Shown piece by piece: positions 44,921 through 53,589 of a DNA stretch of 64,000 bases. Origin of the DNA: Mycoplasmatota bacterium (GTDB lineage: Bacteria; Bacillota_I; Bacilli_A; Haloplasmatales; Haloplasmataceae). The stretch spans positions 2,425,156 through 2,489,155 of the forward strand of contig CP074573.1 in the NCBI GenBank assembly GCA_018394295.1, given 5' to 3'. A model generated the notes under the pieces. It did no database searches, was not told where the DNA came from, and was given only the letters and a program-made list of their open reading frames with translations. How positions within the stretch are numbered: position 1 is the stretch's first letter; every line of letters begins with the position of its first letter. Made by a program: the position numbers and the translations under genes.

Positions 44921-44949
44921 AAATAAAAGATCAGCGGTTTCTTTTATTT
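44921..44949. other. 10-bp-stem hairpin in an otherwise empty gap
   Basis: AAATAAAAGA and TCTTTTATTT flank a 9-nt GC-containing loop. It lies in the 230-bp gap between hemolysin III and the frameshifted gene and could be a weak terminator for either strand. Confidence 0.4.
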
Positions 44950-45011
44950 ACGAAATTATATTTAATTATAAAAAAAAATAAAAAGAAGTCCTCTTTTTAT
45001 TTTTATAAATA

Positions 45012-45662
45012 TCATTTTAATATTATATATTTTAATATAGCCCAATAATGAAAACAACTTCCTAACATTACACAGATGTGGAATAATTCATGAGAACCAA
45101 ACCTGATAGATAAGTTCGGTTTTTTTAAACCATATATTACTCCTCCAATCGTATATACAATTCCACCTAAGACTAACCAAATTATTCCATAAAGCGAAAT
45201 TGATAAATACAATGGGTAAATAGCGAAAATAGCTAACCATCCCATGATAATATATAGTGTTGTCTTTATAAAACGAGGCATATCAATATAAAAAATAGAT
45301 AACATCACACCAACAATCGCAAAGGACCAAATTAACAATATAAATGTCCATTTCCAAGCCCCTTCTAAACCTAATAAACAAAATGGTGTGTAGGTTCCTG
45401 CAATCAAAACATAAATCATTGAATGATCAACTTTTTTAAGATGATAAATTAGTGAGTCGCTCCCTCTTACCATATGATAGATTCCACTGGCTGTATATAA
45501 CAATATCATGCTAATTCCAAATATAATTACTGATATAATGCTAGTTGATGTGTTTTTAACTACTATAGTTTCGATTAACAAGACTATTAAACCTATAACT
45601 GCTAGAAATGCACCTATTAAATGAGTTAATGCGTTAATCGGTTCACGAAATTTTGCCTTCAT
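45012..45662 (-). CDS. Hemolysin III-family (PAQR-like) membrane protein
   Basis: A 216-residue, seven-helix protein. Family motifs: EPINALTHLIG at the start, SGIYHM (~60), the KKVDHSMIYVLIAGTYTPF block (~76-94) and HELFHICVMLGSCFHYWAI at the end. The conserved His/Asp/Ser residues form a zinc site as in PAQR receptors, so a membrane hydrolase role is likely. It follows the short ABC ATPase gene by 10 bp and probably shares its mRNA. Confidence 0.92.
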   Translation of the reverse strand: MKAKFREPINALTHLIGAFLAVIGLIVLLIETIVVKNTSTSIISVIIFGISMILLYTASGIYHMVRGSDSLIYHLKKVDHSMIYVLIAGTYTPFCLLGLEGAWKWTFILLIWSFAIVGVMLSIFYIDMPRFIKTTLYIIMGWLAIFAIYPLYLSISLYGIIWLVLGGIVYTIGGVIYGLKKPNLSIRFGSHELFHICVMLGSCFHYWAILKYIILK

Positions 45663-45672
45663 ATTTTTCTCC

Positions 45673-46332
45673 TTACTTCAACAATAATGGCATAATTTGA
45701 TTTTCATATTGAATGGATGAATGAAATATATTTTTAATATGTCTTATTTTTCCACGATTTAAGATAAATAATTCATCTGCAATATCAAAACCAAAGTAAG
45801 TTAAATTAGTTGCGATAAGTACTGTTTTTCTTTCTTCCTTCAATATTTTAATTAATTTTATTACTAATAATTGTGATTTTCTATCCAGCCCACTAAAAGG
45901 GTTGTCAAGTAAAATAATATCACTATCAAGACATAAAGATGATAAAAGTACCAATACATTTCTAGTATATAAAGAAGTATTTTTAATGAGAAGTTCTAAA
46001 TTCTTCTTTACTCCAATACTATCAATTAACTTATAAACTAAATCATTTGTGTGATTACCACCTAAGGATAACAACATTTCTACATACTCTATCCCAGTAA
46101 GTTCTTCACAAAAAGTAGGTAATTCTTTAATATAACGACAATTATCTTCTACTTTAATTGCTCCATTGTAATGAGTTAAATTCTTTCCAATACATTTTAG
46201 AAGCGTTGTTTTACCACAACCATTTAAACCTAATAAAACACCAATATGACCGGTTGGGAGATTGAAATTAATATTTTTTAAAATCTTTTTATTCTTTTCA
46301 TATTCAAAAGATACATTCTTACAATTTATCAT
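45673..46332 (-). CDS. ABC ATPase with degenerate signature and Walker B
   Basis: A 219-residue ABC-type protein. Walker A GLNGCGKTT (35-43) is intact. The signature LSGGQ is unrecognisable (LYTRNVLVLLSS at its place). Walker B reads IILLDNPFSGLD (~138-149), so the catalytic Glu after the Asp is Asn, and the switch His is lost (ATNLTY). It probably binds ATP but hydrolyses poorly. No permease gene is adjacent; the cotranscribed partner is hemolysin III. It may be a regulatory or inactive ATPase. Confidence 0.8.
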   Translation of the reverse strand: MINCKNVSFEYEKNKKILKNINFNLPTGHIGVLLGLNGCGKTTLLKCIGKNLTHYNGAIKVEDNCRYIKELPTFCEELTGIEYVEMLLSLGGNHTNDLVYKLIDSIGVKKNLELLIKNTSLYTRNVLVLLSSLCLDSDIILLDNPFSGLDRKSQLLVIKLIKILKEERKTVLIATNLTYFGFDIADELFILNRGKIRHIKNIFHSSIQYENQIMPLLLK

Positions 46333-46359
46333 TGTTATCCTCCTTAAAAAGGTATTGAG

Positions 46360-46378
46360 TTTACAATTTGTTTACAAT
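46360..46378. repeat. Tandem TTTACAAT motifs before the ABC/hemolysin III unit
   Basis: TTTACAATTTGTTTACAAT is two direct copies of TTTACAAT lying about 30 bp before the ATPase start. On the transcribed strand they read ATTGTAAA. Confidence 0.5.
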
Positions 46379-46487
46379 ACAAGAGTGATTTTGTCAATAA
46401 ATGTCATATTTATTACATAGTATTTATTGTATTTATATTATATGCTTGATATAGTAAATAATTACAAATCATAAATATTATTTACAC

Positions 46488-46509
46488 AAATGTAAAATAC
46501 TTTACATTT
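46488..46509. promoter_or_regulatory. Operator-like palindrome AAATGTAAA-N4-TTTACATTT
   Basis: Two perfect 9-bp arms with a 4-bp centre. The TGTAAA core recurs downstream at 46360-46378, which suggests a protein-binding site in the 320-bp gap before the ABC/hemolysin III unit. No gene was found in this gap. Confidence 0.5.
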
Positions 46510-46550
46510 ATTATGTCATATTTCACTTAGCATGTCAATCATTTTATATT

Positions 46551-46593
46551 AAAAAGAGTGATTTCCTTTCCTTTACACAAATCGCTCTTTTTA
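46551..46593. terminator. Terminator-like hairpin
   Basis: Arms AAAAAGAGTGATTT and AAATCGCTCTTTTT pair with one G-T. T residues follow on both strands. It lies just beyond the pmbA terminator, and its client gene is unclear. Confidence 0.5.
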
Positions 46594-46607
46594 ATATCTC
46601 CTTATGT

Positions 46608-46650
46608 AAAAAAAAATAGGATTATCTGTCAAAGACAGTTAATCCTACTA
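46608..46650 (-). terminator. pmbA terminator
   Basis: TAGGATTA-CTGTC/GACAG-ATAATCCTA hairpin followed by nine T on the minus strand, just after the pmbA stop. Confidence 0.85.
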
Positions 46651-46655
46651 TTATT

Positions 46656-47948
46656 TTATTTACCTGATACTAATACATCTTTAATCTTAACATAAGGGAA
46701 TATATGACTACCAAAATCAACATTTTCTTTTGAAATTTCAATAATATTGTTAAATGCTTCTTTTAAATTTAGTGCAATCATTGTTTCATTTAATGGATAT
46801 TTAATCTCCCCATCTTCAATGTAGTAACTATTTTTTAAAACAACAGATAAATCGCCATTTTCATTTGGGTGACCACCAGATACACGATTAACTAGCACAC
46901 CTTTTTCTATAGATTTAATCATATCTTTAAGGTCTTGTTCACCTGGTTCAAGAATATAACATCCACCCATGTTATTTGATCTTTCTAACCCTGTTTTATT
47001 AGCACCATATTGAGATAAAGCATAAGATTTTAAAATTCCTTTATCAATGATTGTCATATTCTTAGCTTCAAAACCATCGTTTGTGATATGATAACCATTT
47101 GCGATTTTTTCACTTCTTGGTGCAGCATGTAATGTTAATTTTGGGCTAGCTACTTGTTCATTTAATTTATCTTTTAATAAACTAGTTCCAGACATTAATG
47201 ATATATCAGTTAAGTAAGTATTTACATAATTTGAAATAATTGATGATAAACAATCCGGTGTAAAAATCACATCACCATTGAATTTACCTTCTATTCCTTT
47301 TGTTTCTATTTGTCCAATTGTTTCATCTAATACTTGTTTTAAAGAACCATAACTTAATAAATTATTTTCTAATTTTCTCAAATAATAGCCTGAATAATTA
47401 AATGAAGAACTTTTTGTTCCTTCTTTAGCCGCAAATACACTTGAGAAATCATAAATTCCTTTTGTTTCTTTAAAATCTACATCATTAGAATTCATTATAA
47501 ACCTTGTAGTCAAAGTAAAAGAAATCGCTGTATCCATTAATTTAATTGTCGGATAGATTGATTTAATATCTTTTACATATTGAGCTAACAAGTCATACAT
47601 TTTATCTAAATCTGGTTCATTATCACCAATAATAAACGCCTTTTTGTCTTGAACTGAAGCAATATCAAATGCTTCATCTTTCTCTGAATTTTCACATATT
47701 TCTATAACTGAAGTTAATGCTTCATCAACTGTTTTTTTATCAGTTTTATTAATCGAGATAGAACCTTTTTTGTTATCATTAATAACAATAACATGATATG
47801 TATTGTTTATTGTTGTTCTTAATAGAGAAATTTCGCCATTATCAAGATTCAATTCATATTTTCGACTTTGTGATACGCTACATTGACATTTATCAACTTT
47901 GTCTTTCATTTCATTAATGGTATATTTTAAAATTTCATTATCAAACAT
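46656..47948 (-). CDS. pmbA: TldE/PmbA metalloprotease subunit
   Basis: A 430-residue partner subunit of the TldD/TldE protease. It lacks the HExxxH motif, as expected for TldE. Family features: the N-terminal repeat of charged beta strands, GVLVNRVSGGHPNENGDLSVVLKNSYYIEDGEIKYP region near 345-380 (described by position), and LTLHAAPRSEKIANG near 258. It starts 1 bp after tldD, so both are made together. The complex degrades unfolded peptides and matures some peptide natural products; no such peptide gene is seen nearby. Confidence 0.92.
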   Translation of the reverse strand: MFDNEILKYTINEMKDKVDKCQCSVSQSRKYELNLDNGEISLLRTTINNTYHVIVINDNKKGSISINKTDKKTVDEALTSVIEICENSEKDEAFDIASVQDKKAFIIGDNEPDLDKMYDLLAQYVKDIKSIYPTIKLMDTAISFTLTTRFIMNSNDVDFKETKGIYDFSSVFAAKEGTKSSSFNYSGYYLRKLENNLLSYGSLKQVLDETIGQIETKGIEGKFNGDVIFTPDCLSSIISNYVNTYLTDISLMSGTSLLKDKLNEQVASPKLTLHAAPRSEKIANGYHITNDGFEAKNMTIIDKGILKSYALSQYGANKTGLERSNNMGGCYILEPGEQDLKDMIKSIEKGVLVNRVSGGHPNENGDLSVVLKNSYYIEDGEIKYPLNETMIALNLKEAFNNIIEISKENVDFGSHIFPYVKIKDVLVSGK

Positions 47949-47949
47949 T

Positions 47950-49335
47950 TTATTCGCCCCCTATATTAACTTTACATTTAATTGAAGGACCGCCCATTCC
48001 AACAGGAATAGGTTGCTTTTTACCACACATACCACCTGCACCAGCCCATATCATTTCATCAGAAATAGCAGTTATACTTTTTAAGACATCAAAAGCATTA
48101 CCTGATATCGTAGAATCTTTAATTGCTTTTCCTAATTTTCCATTTTTAATTTCATATCCCATTGTTACAGCGAAAGTAAATTCACTGGTTGTATCTGCTT
48201 GTCCATTAGATGTTTTTGTTAGATAGTAACCATCTTCAATTGATGCAATCATATCTTCTAGTTTGCTCTCACCAGGTAATATAGCAGTATTACGCATTCT
48301 AATTAATGGTTCATCACTAAATTGCCAAGCTCTAGCATTACCTTTAGGGACTGTATTAAACAATCGTGCGGATTCTTTATTATGCATATAATTCTTTAAA
48401 ATTCCATTTTCAATTATTACAACATCTTCAGCAACGGTTCCTTCATCATCCATATAGATAGGAATTGTTAAAGTTTTACCTTCATAAGTATGAGCAAAGT
48501 CAACCAAAGAAACAAGTGGACTTGCAACTTGTTTATTCATATATTCAGAAGCAATAGATCCACCTAATACAAGATCAGCCTCAGTAGTGTGTCCAATTGC
48601 CTCATGAGCCAAAATACCAGAAATATTAGTATCTAAGATAATTTCTCTTAATCCAGCTTTAGGGTAAACCCCTTCACTTTTATCAGCTAACTGTTTATAA
48701 AGTTTATCAATATCTTCATAAAAATCACTTGGATTATTGAGTTGATCTTGAATTTCACCTGCTCCACCAAATACTTCGTAAATATTAACTGGTGCACCAT
48801 CTTTCATCATGACAAGTTGTACAACAACAGAAGTTGTCGGTACAAAAGAATAAAAATTAGAATTATCAGATGTGATGAGTGATTTTTCCATTGATAATCC
48901 TCTAACACCAACATATCTTTGAGTTAAATTTGGATATTTTTCTGCGATATAATTATCAATTGTTTTAATATAATCTTTAATTTCTCCCTGCGTTAACGGA
49001 TGTTTATTTGATCTAAAATCTTTTTCCATATTCCCAATTGTTTTCGGAAAGAATTCTTTATCTAAACTCAAGCGTGAATTAAGGAATAAAGCATTATTAC
49101 TTGCTGCTTTCAATACTTCTTTTACACTAGCATCATCTATCTCAGAGTTAGAAGCAAAACCCCAAGATCCATTTTTATAGACTCTAGCACCAACACCATT
49201 ATTACTAGTCTTAGTGTTTGAAACCATGTTCCCATTTAAAAAGCCCATGTTCAATGTTTTGTTTTCTTGAACCCTCAATTCAGTGTATTGAGTCAGTTCA
49301 TCTAAATACTTTTTTAATGATCTTGTTATCATCAA
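47950..49335 (-). CDS. tldD: TldD metalloprotease catalytic subunit
   Basis: A 461-residue catalytic subunit. The zinc-binding HEAIGH (HExxxH) is visible in ISGILAHEAIGHTTEADLV near residue 243. The C-terminal Cys-containing segment WAGAGGMCGKKQPIPVGMGGPSI is typical. It forms a heterodimer with PmbA encoded right downstream and cleaves short unfolded peptides in the cytoplasm. Starts with ATG 49335 behind GAGGGGGATTTG and a good promoter. Confidence 0.95.
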   Translation of the reverse strand: MMITRSLKKYLDELTQYTELRVQENKTLNMGFLNGNMVSNTKTSNNGVGARVYKNGSWGFASNSEIDDASVKEVLKAASNNALFLNSRLSLDKEFFPKTIGNMEKDFRSNKHPLTQGEIKDYIKTIDNYIAEKYPNLTQRYVGVRGLSMEKSLITSDNSNFYSFVPTTSVVVQLVMMKDGAPVNIYEVFGGAGEIQDQLNNPSDFYEDIDKLYKQLADKSEGVYPKAGLREIILDTNISGILAHEAIGHTTEADLVLGGSIASEYMNKQVASPLVSLVDFAHTYEGKTLTIPIYMDDEGTVAEDVVIIENGILKNYMHNKESARLFNTVPKGNARAWQFSDEPLIRMRNTAILPGESKLEDMIASIEDGYYLTKTSNGQADTTSEFTFAVTMGYEIKNGKLGKAIKDSTISGNAFDVLKSITAISDEMIWAGAGGMCGKKQPIPVGMGGPSIKCKVNIGGE

Positions 49336-49375
49336 ATCCCCCTCAAATAATTTTTTTGTGTTTATCCACTAATAC

Positions 49376-49404
49376 ATTATAACAAATTTACTAATATTAT
49401 CCAA
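49376..49404 (-). promoter_or_regulatory. Promoter of tldD-pmbA
   Basis: TTGGAT (49399-49404), a 17-bp spacer and TATAAT (49376-49381) on the minus strand, about 40 bp before tldD. Confidence 0.7.
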
Positions 49405-49649
49405 TATATAGCGAGTATAGTTATTAAATTTATTAACTATATTAAACAAAATTTTTGATAATAATGATATTTTCCAAAAATCATGGTGAAATATAGATAA
49501 CATAAATAAGCAGATCAATTTCAATACAACCTGATTTTGATAATTATCTTATAAAGTTTCAATATCAATTTAAGGTGATTTCTGTAAAACCTAACTAATA
49601 TTTAGCTTTTGATGTTATAATTTACCTATACTATATCGTGGAGGATAAT
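49405..49649. other. Divergent gap with an extended -10 for the methyltransferase gene
   Basis: The 314-bp region between tldD and the plus-strand methyltransferase holds TGTTATAAT at 49613-49621 as an extended -10 for the latter. No further open frame or strong hairpin is seen in the rest. Confidence 0.5.
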
Positions 49650-50405
49650 ATGATTAAGAGGGATGCCCTAACTTATTTAGATCTTGATGAATGTGTATTA
49701 AAATTAGAAAAATATGATTATACAAAAGATGAAATGATTACCTTTATTAAACAAGGAAAATTAAAAGGAGAAAAGATTGACAACAAGTGGTATGTTAATC
49801 AATGTGATTTAAGATACTTTACCTATTGCATAGAACAACCTGAAATTCTTAAACAAGCAGTATATAGTGGTGCAATTGGTGTTGATTTATCACAATTGTC
49901 TTTAAATGGAAAAATATTAGATATAGGTGGTGGAGGCGAAGGAATAATAGGACAACTTAAAAGCGATGAAGTTATTGCGATTGACCCACTTAAACAAGAA
50001 TTAATTGAAGCACCAAGTGGCCCAATTAAAATAGTGATGAACGCGAAAGAATTATTATTCCTAGATCATTCTTTTGAGACGGTTACTTCATTTTTTACAC
50101 TAATGTATATTAAGAATGAAGAACATAAACAAGTCTTTGAAGAAATCTATCGTGTTCTAAAACCTAATGGACACTTTATACTATGGGATGTTGTTATACC
50201 AAAAACCATCAATAATACTCTTTTTATTGCTTTTTTAGAAGTAACATTACCAAATAAAACTGTATCCACTGGTTATGGTCAGAAACGGAATGATAAAACA
50301 CAAACTAGTGATTACTTCATAGACCTTGGAAAAGAAGTTGGTTTTCAGGTAGAAAGTGTAGAGGATATCAACAATAACGCTTATTGTCTTAAATTTACTA
50401 AATAA
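49650..50405 (+). CDS. SAM-dependent methyltransferase with N-terminal DNA-binding-like segment
   Basis: A 251-residue protein. The first ~60 residues (YLDLDECVLKLEKYDYTKDEMITFIKQGKLKGEKIDNKWYVN, by description a helix-turn-helix/excisionase-like fold) precede a class I methyltransferase with motif I ILDIGGGGEGIIG (~89-101), VIAIDP and the post-I block SFETVTSFFTLMYIKN. ATG 49650 is preceded by GGAGGATAAT; an upstream GTG is part of that site. Substrate unknown. A strong terminator follows. Confidence 0.85.
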   Translation: MIKRDALTYLDLDECVLKLEKYDYTKDEMITFIKQGKLKGEKIDNKWYVNQCDLRYFTYCIEQPEILKQAVYSGAIGVDLSQLSLNGKILDIGGGGEGIIGQLKSDEVIAIDPLKQELIEAPSGPIKIVMNAKELLFLDHSFETVTSFFTLMYIKNEEHKQVFEEIYRVLKPNGHFILWDVVIPKTINNTLFIAFLEVTLPNKTVSTGYGQKRNDKTQTSDYFIDLGKEVGFQVESVEDINNNAYCLKFTK

Positions 50406-50426
50406 AACAATTTACCTAAAAATACA

Positions 50427-50459
50427 AAAAGTCCTGTTTATATGAACAGGACTTTTTTA
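50427..50459 (+). terminator. Methyltransferase gene terminator
   Basis: AAAAAGTCCTGTT-TATATG-AACAGGACTTTTTT hairpin (arms 50427-50439 and 50445-50458) with a T run. Confidence 0.9.
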
Positions 50460-50575
50460 ACTAGTTCTGATTCTAAATTAGATAATCCTAATCAAGAATG
50501 ATCTAGCTATTAATATTATTTTATTTATTTTTCTCTATATTATTCCTTATTTGGTTCGAATTAACACAAAAAAAC

Positions 50576-51601
50576 TTAATGTTTTGATCTAGCATAGGCT
50601 TTTAATGCATCAATTAGTATATTATCTTCTTCAATTGATTTTATAGTGATTCGAACATATTTCCCATTCAGACTTGGAAAATTACGAGTGTGACGAATAA
50701 CAATTCCTTTTGTAAGTAAAAACCTAATTAATTCTTCATCATCTTCAATTTTCATCACAAAGAAATTAACTACACTATCAAAAACTTCATACCCAAGTTC
50801 TTTTAATTGTTTAAATAAACGATTTCTTTCTTTTTCATAATATTCTTTTGTTTTTTCTATAAAATCAAAATCATTTAAATAGGCTAAACTAACAACTTGT
50901 GCAATAGAATTGACACTCCATGTTGGTTGTCTATTTTTTATTTCTTCAATATTATCTCTATGGGATAAAACATAACCAATTCTTAAACCAGATAAGTGGT
51001 AAAATTTAGTAAGCGAACGTAATATATAAACATAATTAAACTGTTTTATATCAAGCGTTTGATGCTTTTTCTTCATGAAATCAATATATGCTTCATCAAT
51101 AATTAAATCAATATTTTTTGCTTCTAGCTTTTTCGCTAATTTAGTCATGGTGTCATAATTAAAGTAACGTCCTGTTGGATTATTTGGATTACATACAAAT
51201 AAAGCAACATGCTTTTCTTTCACCTCTTCAAAATTATATATATAGTCTACGTTTACATTATTTACCTTCAAAGCTTTTTCATATTCTGAATAAGTAGGAT
51301 GTAATATAGCAACCGTTTTATTTTGATAAAAAGAGGCTAATATATATATCAATTCATTAGTCCCATTTGAAAATAAGATATTTTCAATCGGAATATTTTC
51401 TCTCTCACTAATCAATCTTCTTAACTCAATGACTTCATCATCAGGATATTGATCAAAATAGGCTTCATAATTTATATTTAACACTTTGTCTTGTTTAATC
51501 GCATTCCCATTATCACTAAAATCAATTACTTTTTTGGGCATTGTTATGCCAAATTGTTGATATAATTTTTCAGGGTTAGCTCCATGCATACGCCATTTCA
51601 T
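50576..51601 (-). CDS. PLP-dependent aminotransferase (HisC/CobD-like)
   Basis: A 341-residue fold-type I enzyme. The start HGANPEKLY resembles threonine-phosphate decarboxylase (CobD); NPNNPTG (~136-142) and DEAYIDF (~167) bind PLP, and SLTKFYHLSGLRIGY (~193-207) carries the PLP-binding Lys. C-terminal VRITIKS binds the substrate carboxylate/phosphate. No histidine or cobalamin genes lie nearby, so HisC-like, CobD-like or another amino-acid specificity cannot be separated. Probably monocistronic. Confidence 0.85.
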   Translation of the reverse strand: MKWRMHGANPEKLYQQFGITMPKKVIDFSDNGNAIKQDKVLNINYEAYFDQYPDDEVIELRRLISERENIPIENILFSNGTNELIYILASFYQNKTVAILHPTYSEYEKALKVNNVNVDYIYNFEEVKEKHVALFVCNPNNPTGRYFNYDTMTKLAKKLEAKNIDLIIDEAYIDFMKKKHQTLDIKQFNYVYILRSLTKFYHLSGLRIGYVLSHRDNIEEIKNRQPTWSVNSIAQVVSLAYLNDFDFIEKTKEYYEKERNRLFKQLKELGYEVFDSVVNFFVMKIEDDEELIRFLLTKGIVIRHTRNFPSLNGKYVRITIKSIEEDNILIDALKAYARSKH

Positions 51602-51687
51602 TAAATGCCACCACCTTTATATTTTTATTTTATCTAAAATAATCTAACTCATTCCTCTAAATTTATTGATGATATAAACAAAAAATA

Positions 51688-51714
51688 ATACTAGGCATAA
51701 AATATACCTAGTAT
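51688..51714 (-). terminator. DUF1189 gene terminator
   Basis: ATACTAGG/CCTAGTAT arms with an AT-rich loop, followed on the minus strand by TATTTTTTG, just after the stop codon. Confidence 0.75.
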
Positions 51715-51723
51715 AATTCATAT

Positions 51724-52500
51724 TTATTCAACATCTAATTGAAGTTCAGTATTATTTTCTTCAGTTTTATTGAATCCTACCTTAACTGCAAGGTAAGTTA
51801 ATGCAAATATAATTGTGTAATCAATTATTACACGTAGGAATCCACCTAATGGTACAAATGATGTTATATATCCAAATAGAGATTCATGAAAAATCATTCT
51901 TGTTAACGCATTAAAAGTTACATATGGTAAAGAAGTATAAATTGTTAACTTAAACATCTGGTCATACTTGAAGTATGTTTTCATAGAAGCATTGATTATC
52001 CCCATCATGACTAGTGCTAGTATTGTATTAGCGATAATAAAGAAAATTGTCGCTCCTACAAATGCACCTAAAAAACCGAATATATAGATTAGGGCAGAAA
52101 AAGCACCTAAAAAGTCAATAAAATCATTCGCATTCATATAAGGTCCATGGTTTAAACCTGTTAATAATTGTTCATAACTATTAATTCTGTTTTCAAAGAG
52201 TATTTTATCTCTTGTCAGTATTACTTTATCATTAAATAGACTATCATCATCCCAATTTAAATCAATAATAAGATCATCATACTCGTAATAGTCCTCATTA
52301 CATGTTAATTGATAATTAACAATTTTACACCCTGTTTCATCAGCAAACTTCTTAATAGTAGAGTCATCTAATTTAGATATATATCTTACTGATATTACTA
52401 ATACTGATAATGCAAAGATAAATCCTAGTAATATTGAAAATAAAAATGCTTTTCCTAGTCCTTTTTCTGATTGTTTAAATAGATAACGAAAAAATGCCAT
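51724..52500 (-). CDS. DUF1189-like membrane protein
   Basis: A 258-residue protein with a first helix near 20-40, an outer loop with Cys/Asp/Glu-rich stretch (CKIVNYQLTCNEDYYEYDDL near 60-80, possibly disulfide-bonded) and four helices near 135-250 (FFIIANTILALVMMGIINASMKTYFKYDQMFKLTIYTSLPY, seen around 155-195). The shape and K/F-T-x-Y-x-x-x-P pattern match DUF1189, uncharacterised proteins that in some bacteria affect maltodextrin use. ATG 52500 is backed by AGGAGGGATTAT. Confidence 0.78.
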   Translation of the reverse strand: MAFFRYLFKQSEKGLGKAFLFSILLGFIFALSVLVISVRYISKLDDSTIKKFADETGCKIVNYQLTCNEDYYEYDDLIIDLNWDDDSLFNDKVILTRDKILFENRINSYEQLLTGLNHGPYMNANDFIDFLGAFSALIYIFGFLGAFVGATIFFIIANTILALVMMGIINASMKTYFKYDQMFKLTIYTSLPYVTFNALTRMIFHESLFGYITSFVPLGGFLRVIIDYTIIFALTYLAVKVGFNKTEENNTELQLDVE

Positions 52501-52629
52501 ATAATCCCTCCTATTATAATATAAATTCATTATATAACATAATTTTTATTTTTAATATATAATTTTCATTAAAACCTAAAATATTTTAACCAAAATTACA
52601 TTATTGTGAGAATACTAATAAACATTTCT

Positions 52630-53589
52630 TTATAATAACCTCTTAATTTTGGCAAGATGATACCAATGTGCAAATGACTCTATTAATGATTTATACTCCT
52701 TTTGCGTCCTCCTCCATATTAGTAGATTTTCTAATTGCATTCCTTTTACAAATGGGTCTTCTAATAAATTTGGTATTAAACGTGGTTTACGATAACAAAC
52801 TTCAGTTTCAATTAACTTTATCATACTAAAATAATCATTTTTCATAATATTGGAAGTTAAGGGGTGTTCTGATAAAGTTTTTAACCCCAGATACCGTACT
52901 CCCACTTCATGTACTAAAGTATTCTTCATCATCGACCATTTATATTTATCTCCAAATACAATTTGCTGAGGACCTAAACTACTAGCAGTTGTAGGATTTT
53001 CAGGACATATAATTAGATTAAATTCATCGTATGGATAATTTATCCCTAATTCTTCATTCCATTTTTTAAATACCTGTACCTGTTTACAATCGTTTTCCCA
53101 GGATAATAAATCATAATTAATTATTTTAGACCTATAGATATCTTGATAAATAGGCCATAATTTATTAATAAACTTAAAAAAATAATCAACTACTTTTATT
53201 ACCTTCTTAGGATTTCTACTAATAGATTTAAAAAGATAAGTCATCCATGATGAATTATACCAGTCATCCCAATATTTTGTCTCACTAGGCCAGCTATTTT
53301 TAAATACTTCGATAGATTGGCTACAAACAAAATGGTTAATTGCTTCCTGAATTTTAATTAACTTATCAACTGAATTAGGATTAAGATAGGATGGAATTTG
53401 ATAAACAAGAGTAAAAATCGGTCCACCTGCAGCTGGAGCACAAAAAGCAAACTCAGTACCAAACTTTTCTAATTTTTCTGCCTCATGTTGATACTTTTCA
53501 TTAACTTTTCCCCCAATAAAACCTAATTGTTTTAATCCGTAATAACATAGAGAGGCATAATAGGACTTCTTAACATATACTTTAGACAT
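52630..53589 (-). CDS. Unknown protein with HEVGVR motif, paired with an ArsR regulator
   Basis: A 319-residue, mainly helical soluble protein, rich in Trp and Tyr. A zinc-protease-like motif LVHEVGVRYLG places His227-Glu228 followed by Arg where a second His would be expected; a later Glu in LIETEVCYRKPR (~262) could be a third ligand. ICPENPTTASSLGPQQIVFGDKYKW lies just before (by position ~195-218). No known family recognised. The gene overlaps the regulator gene by 8 bp, so the pair is one unit under the palindromic operator. Confidence 0.7.
   Translation of the reverse strand: MSKVYVKKSYYASLCYYGLKQLGFIGGKVNEKYQHEAEKLEKFGTEFAFCAPAAGGPIFTLVYQIPSYLNPNSVDKLIKIQEAINHFVCSQSIEVFKNSWPSETKYWDDWYNSSWMTYLFKSISRNPKKVIKVVDYFFKFINKLWPIYQDIYRSKIINYDLLSWENDCKQVQVFKKWNEELGINYPYDEFNLIICPENPTTASSLGPQQIVFGDKYKWSMMKNTLVHEVGVRYLGLKTLSEHPLTSNIMKNDYFSMIKLIETEVCYRKPRLIPNLLEDPFVKGMQLENLLIWRRTQKEYKSLIESFAHWYHLAKIKRLL

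Noticed and set aside
50546-50580. tRNA T-loop-like GGTTCGAATT
   Set aside because: No cloverleaf stems or acceptor ends surround it.
50576-51601. Firm CobD call implying cobalamin synthesis
   Set aside because: The HGANPEKLY start is only suggestive, and no other cobalamin gene is in the window.
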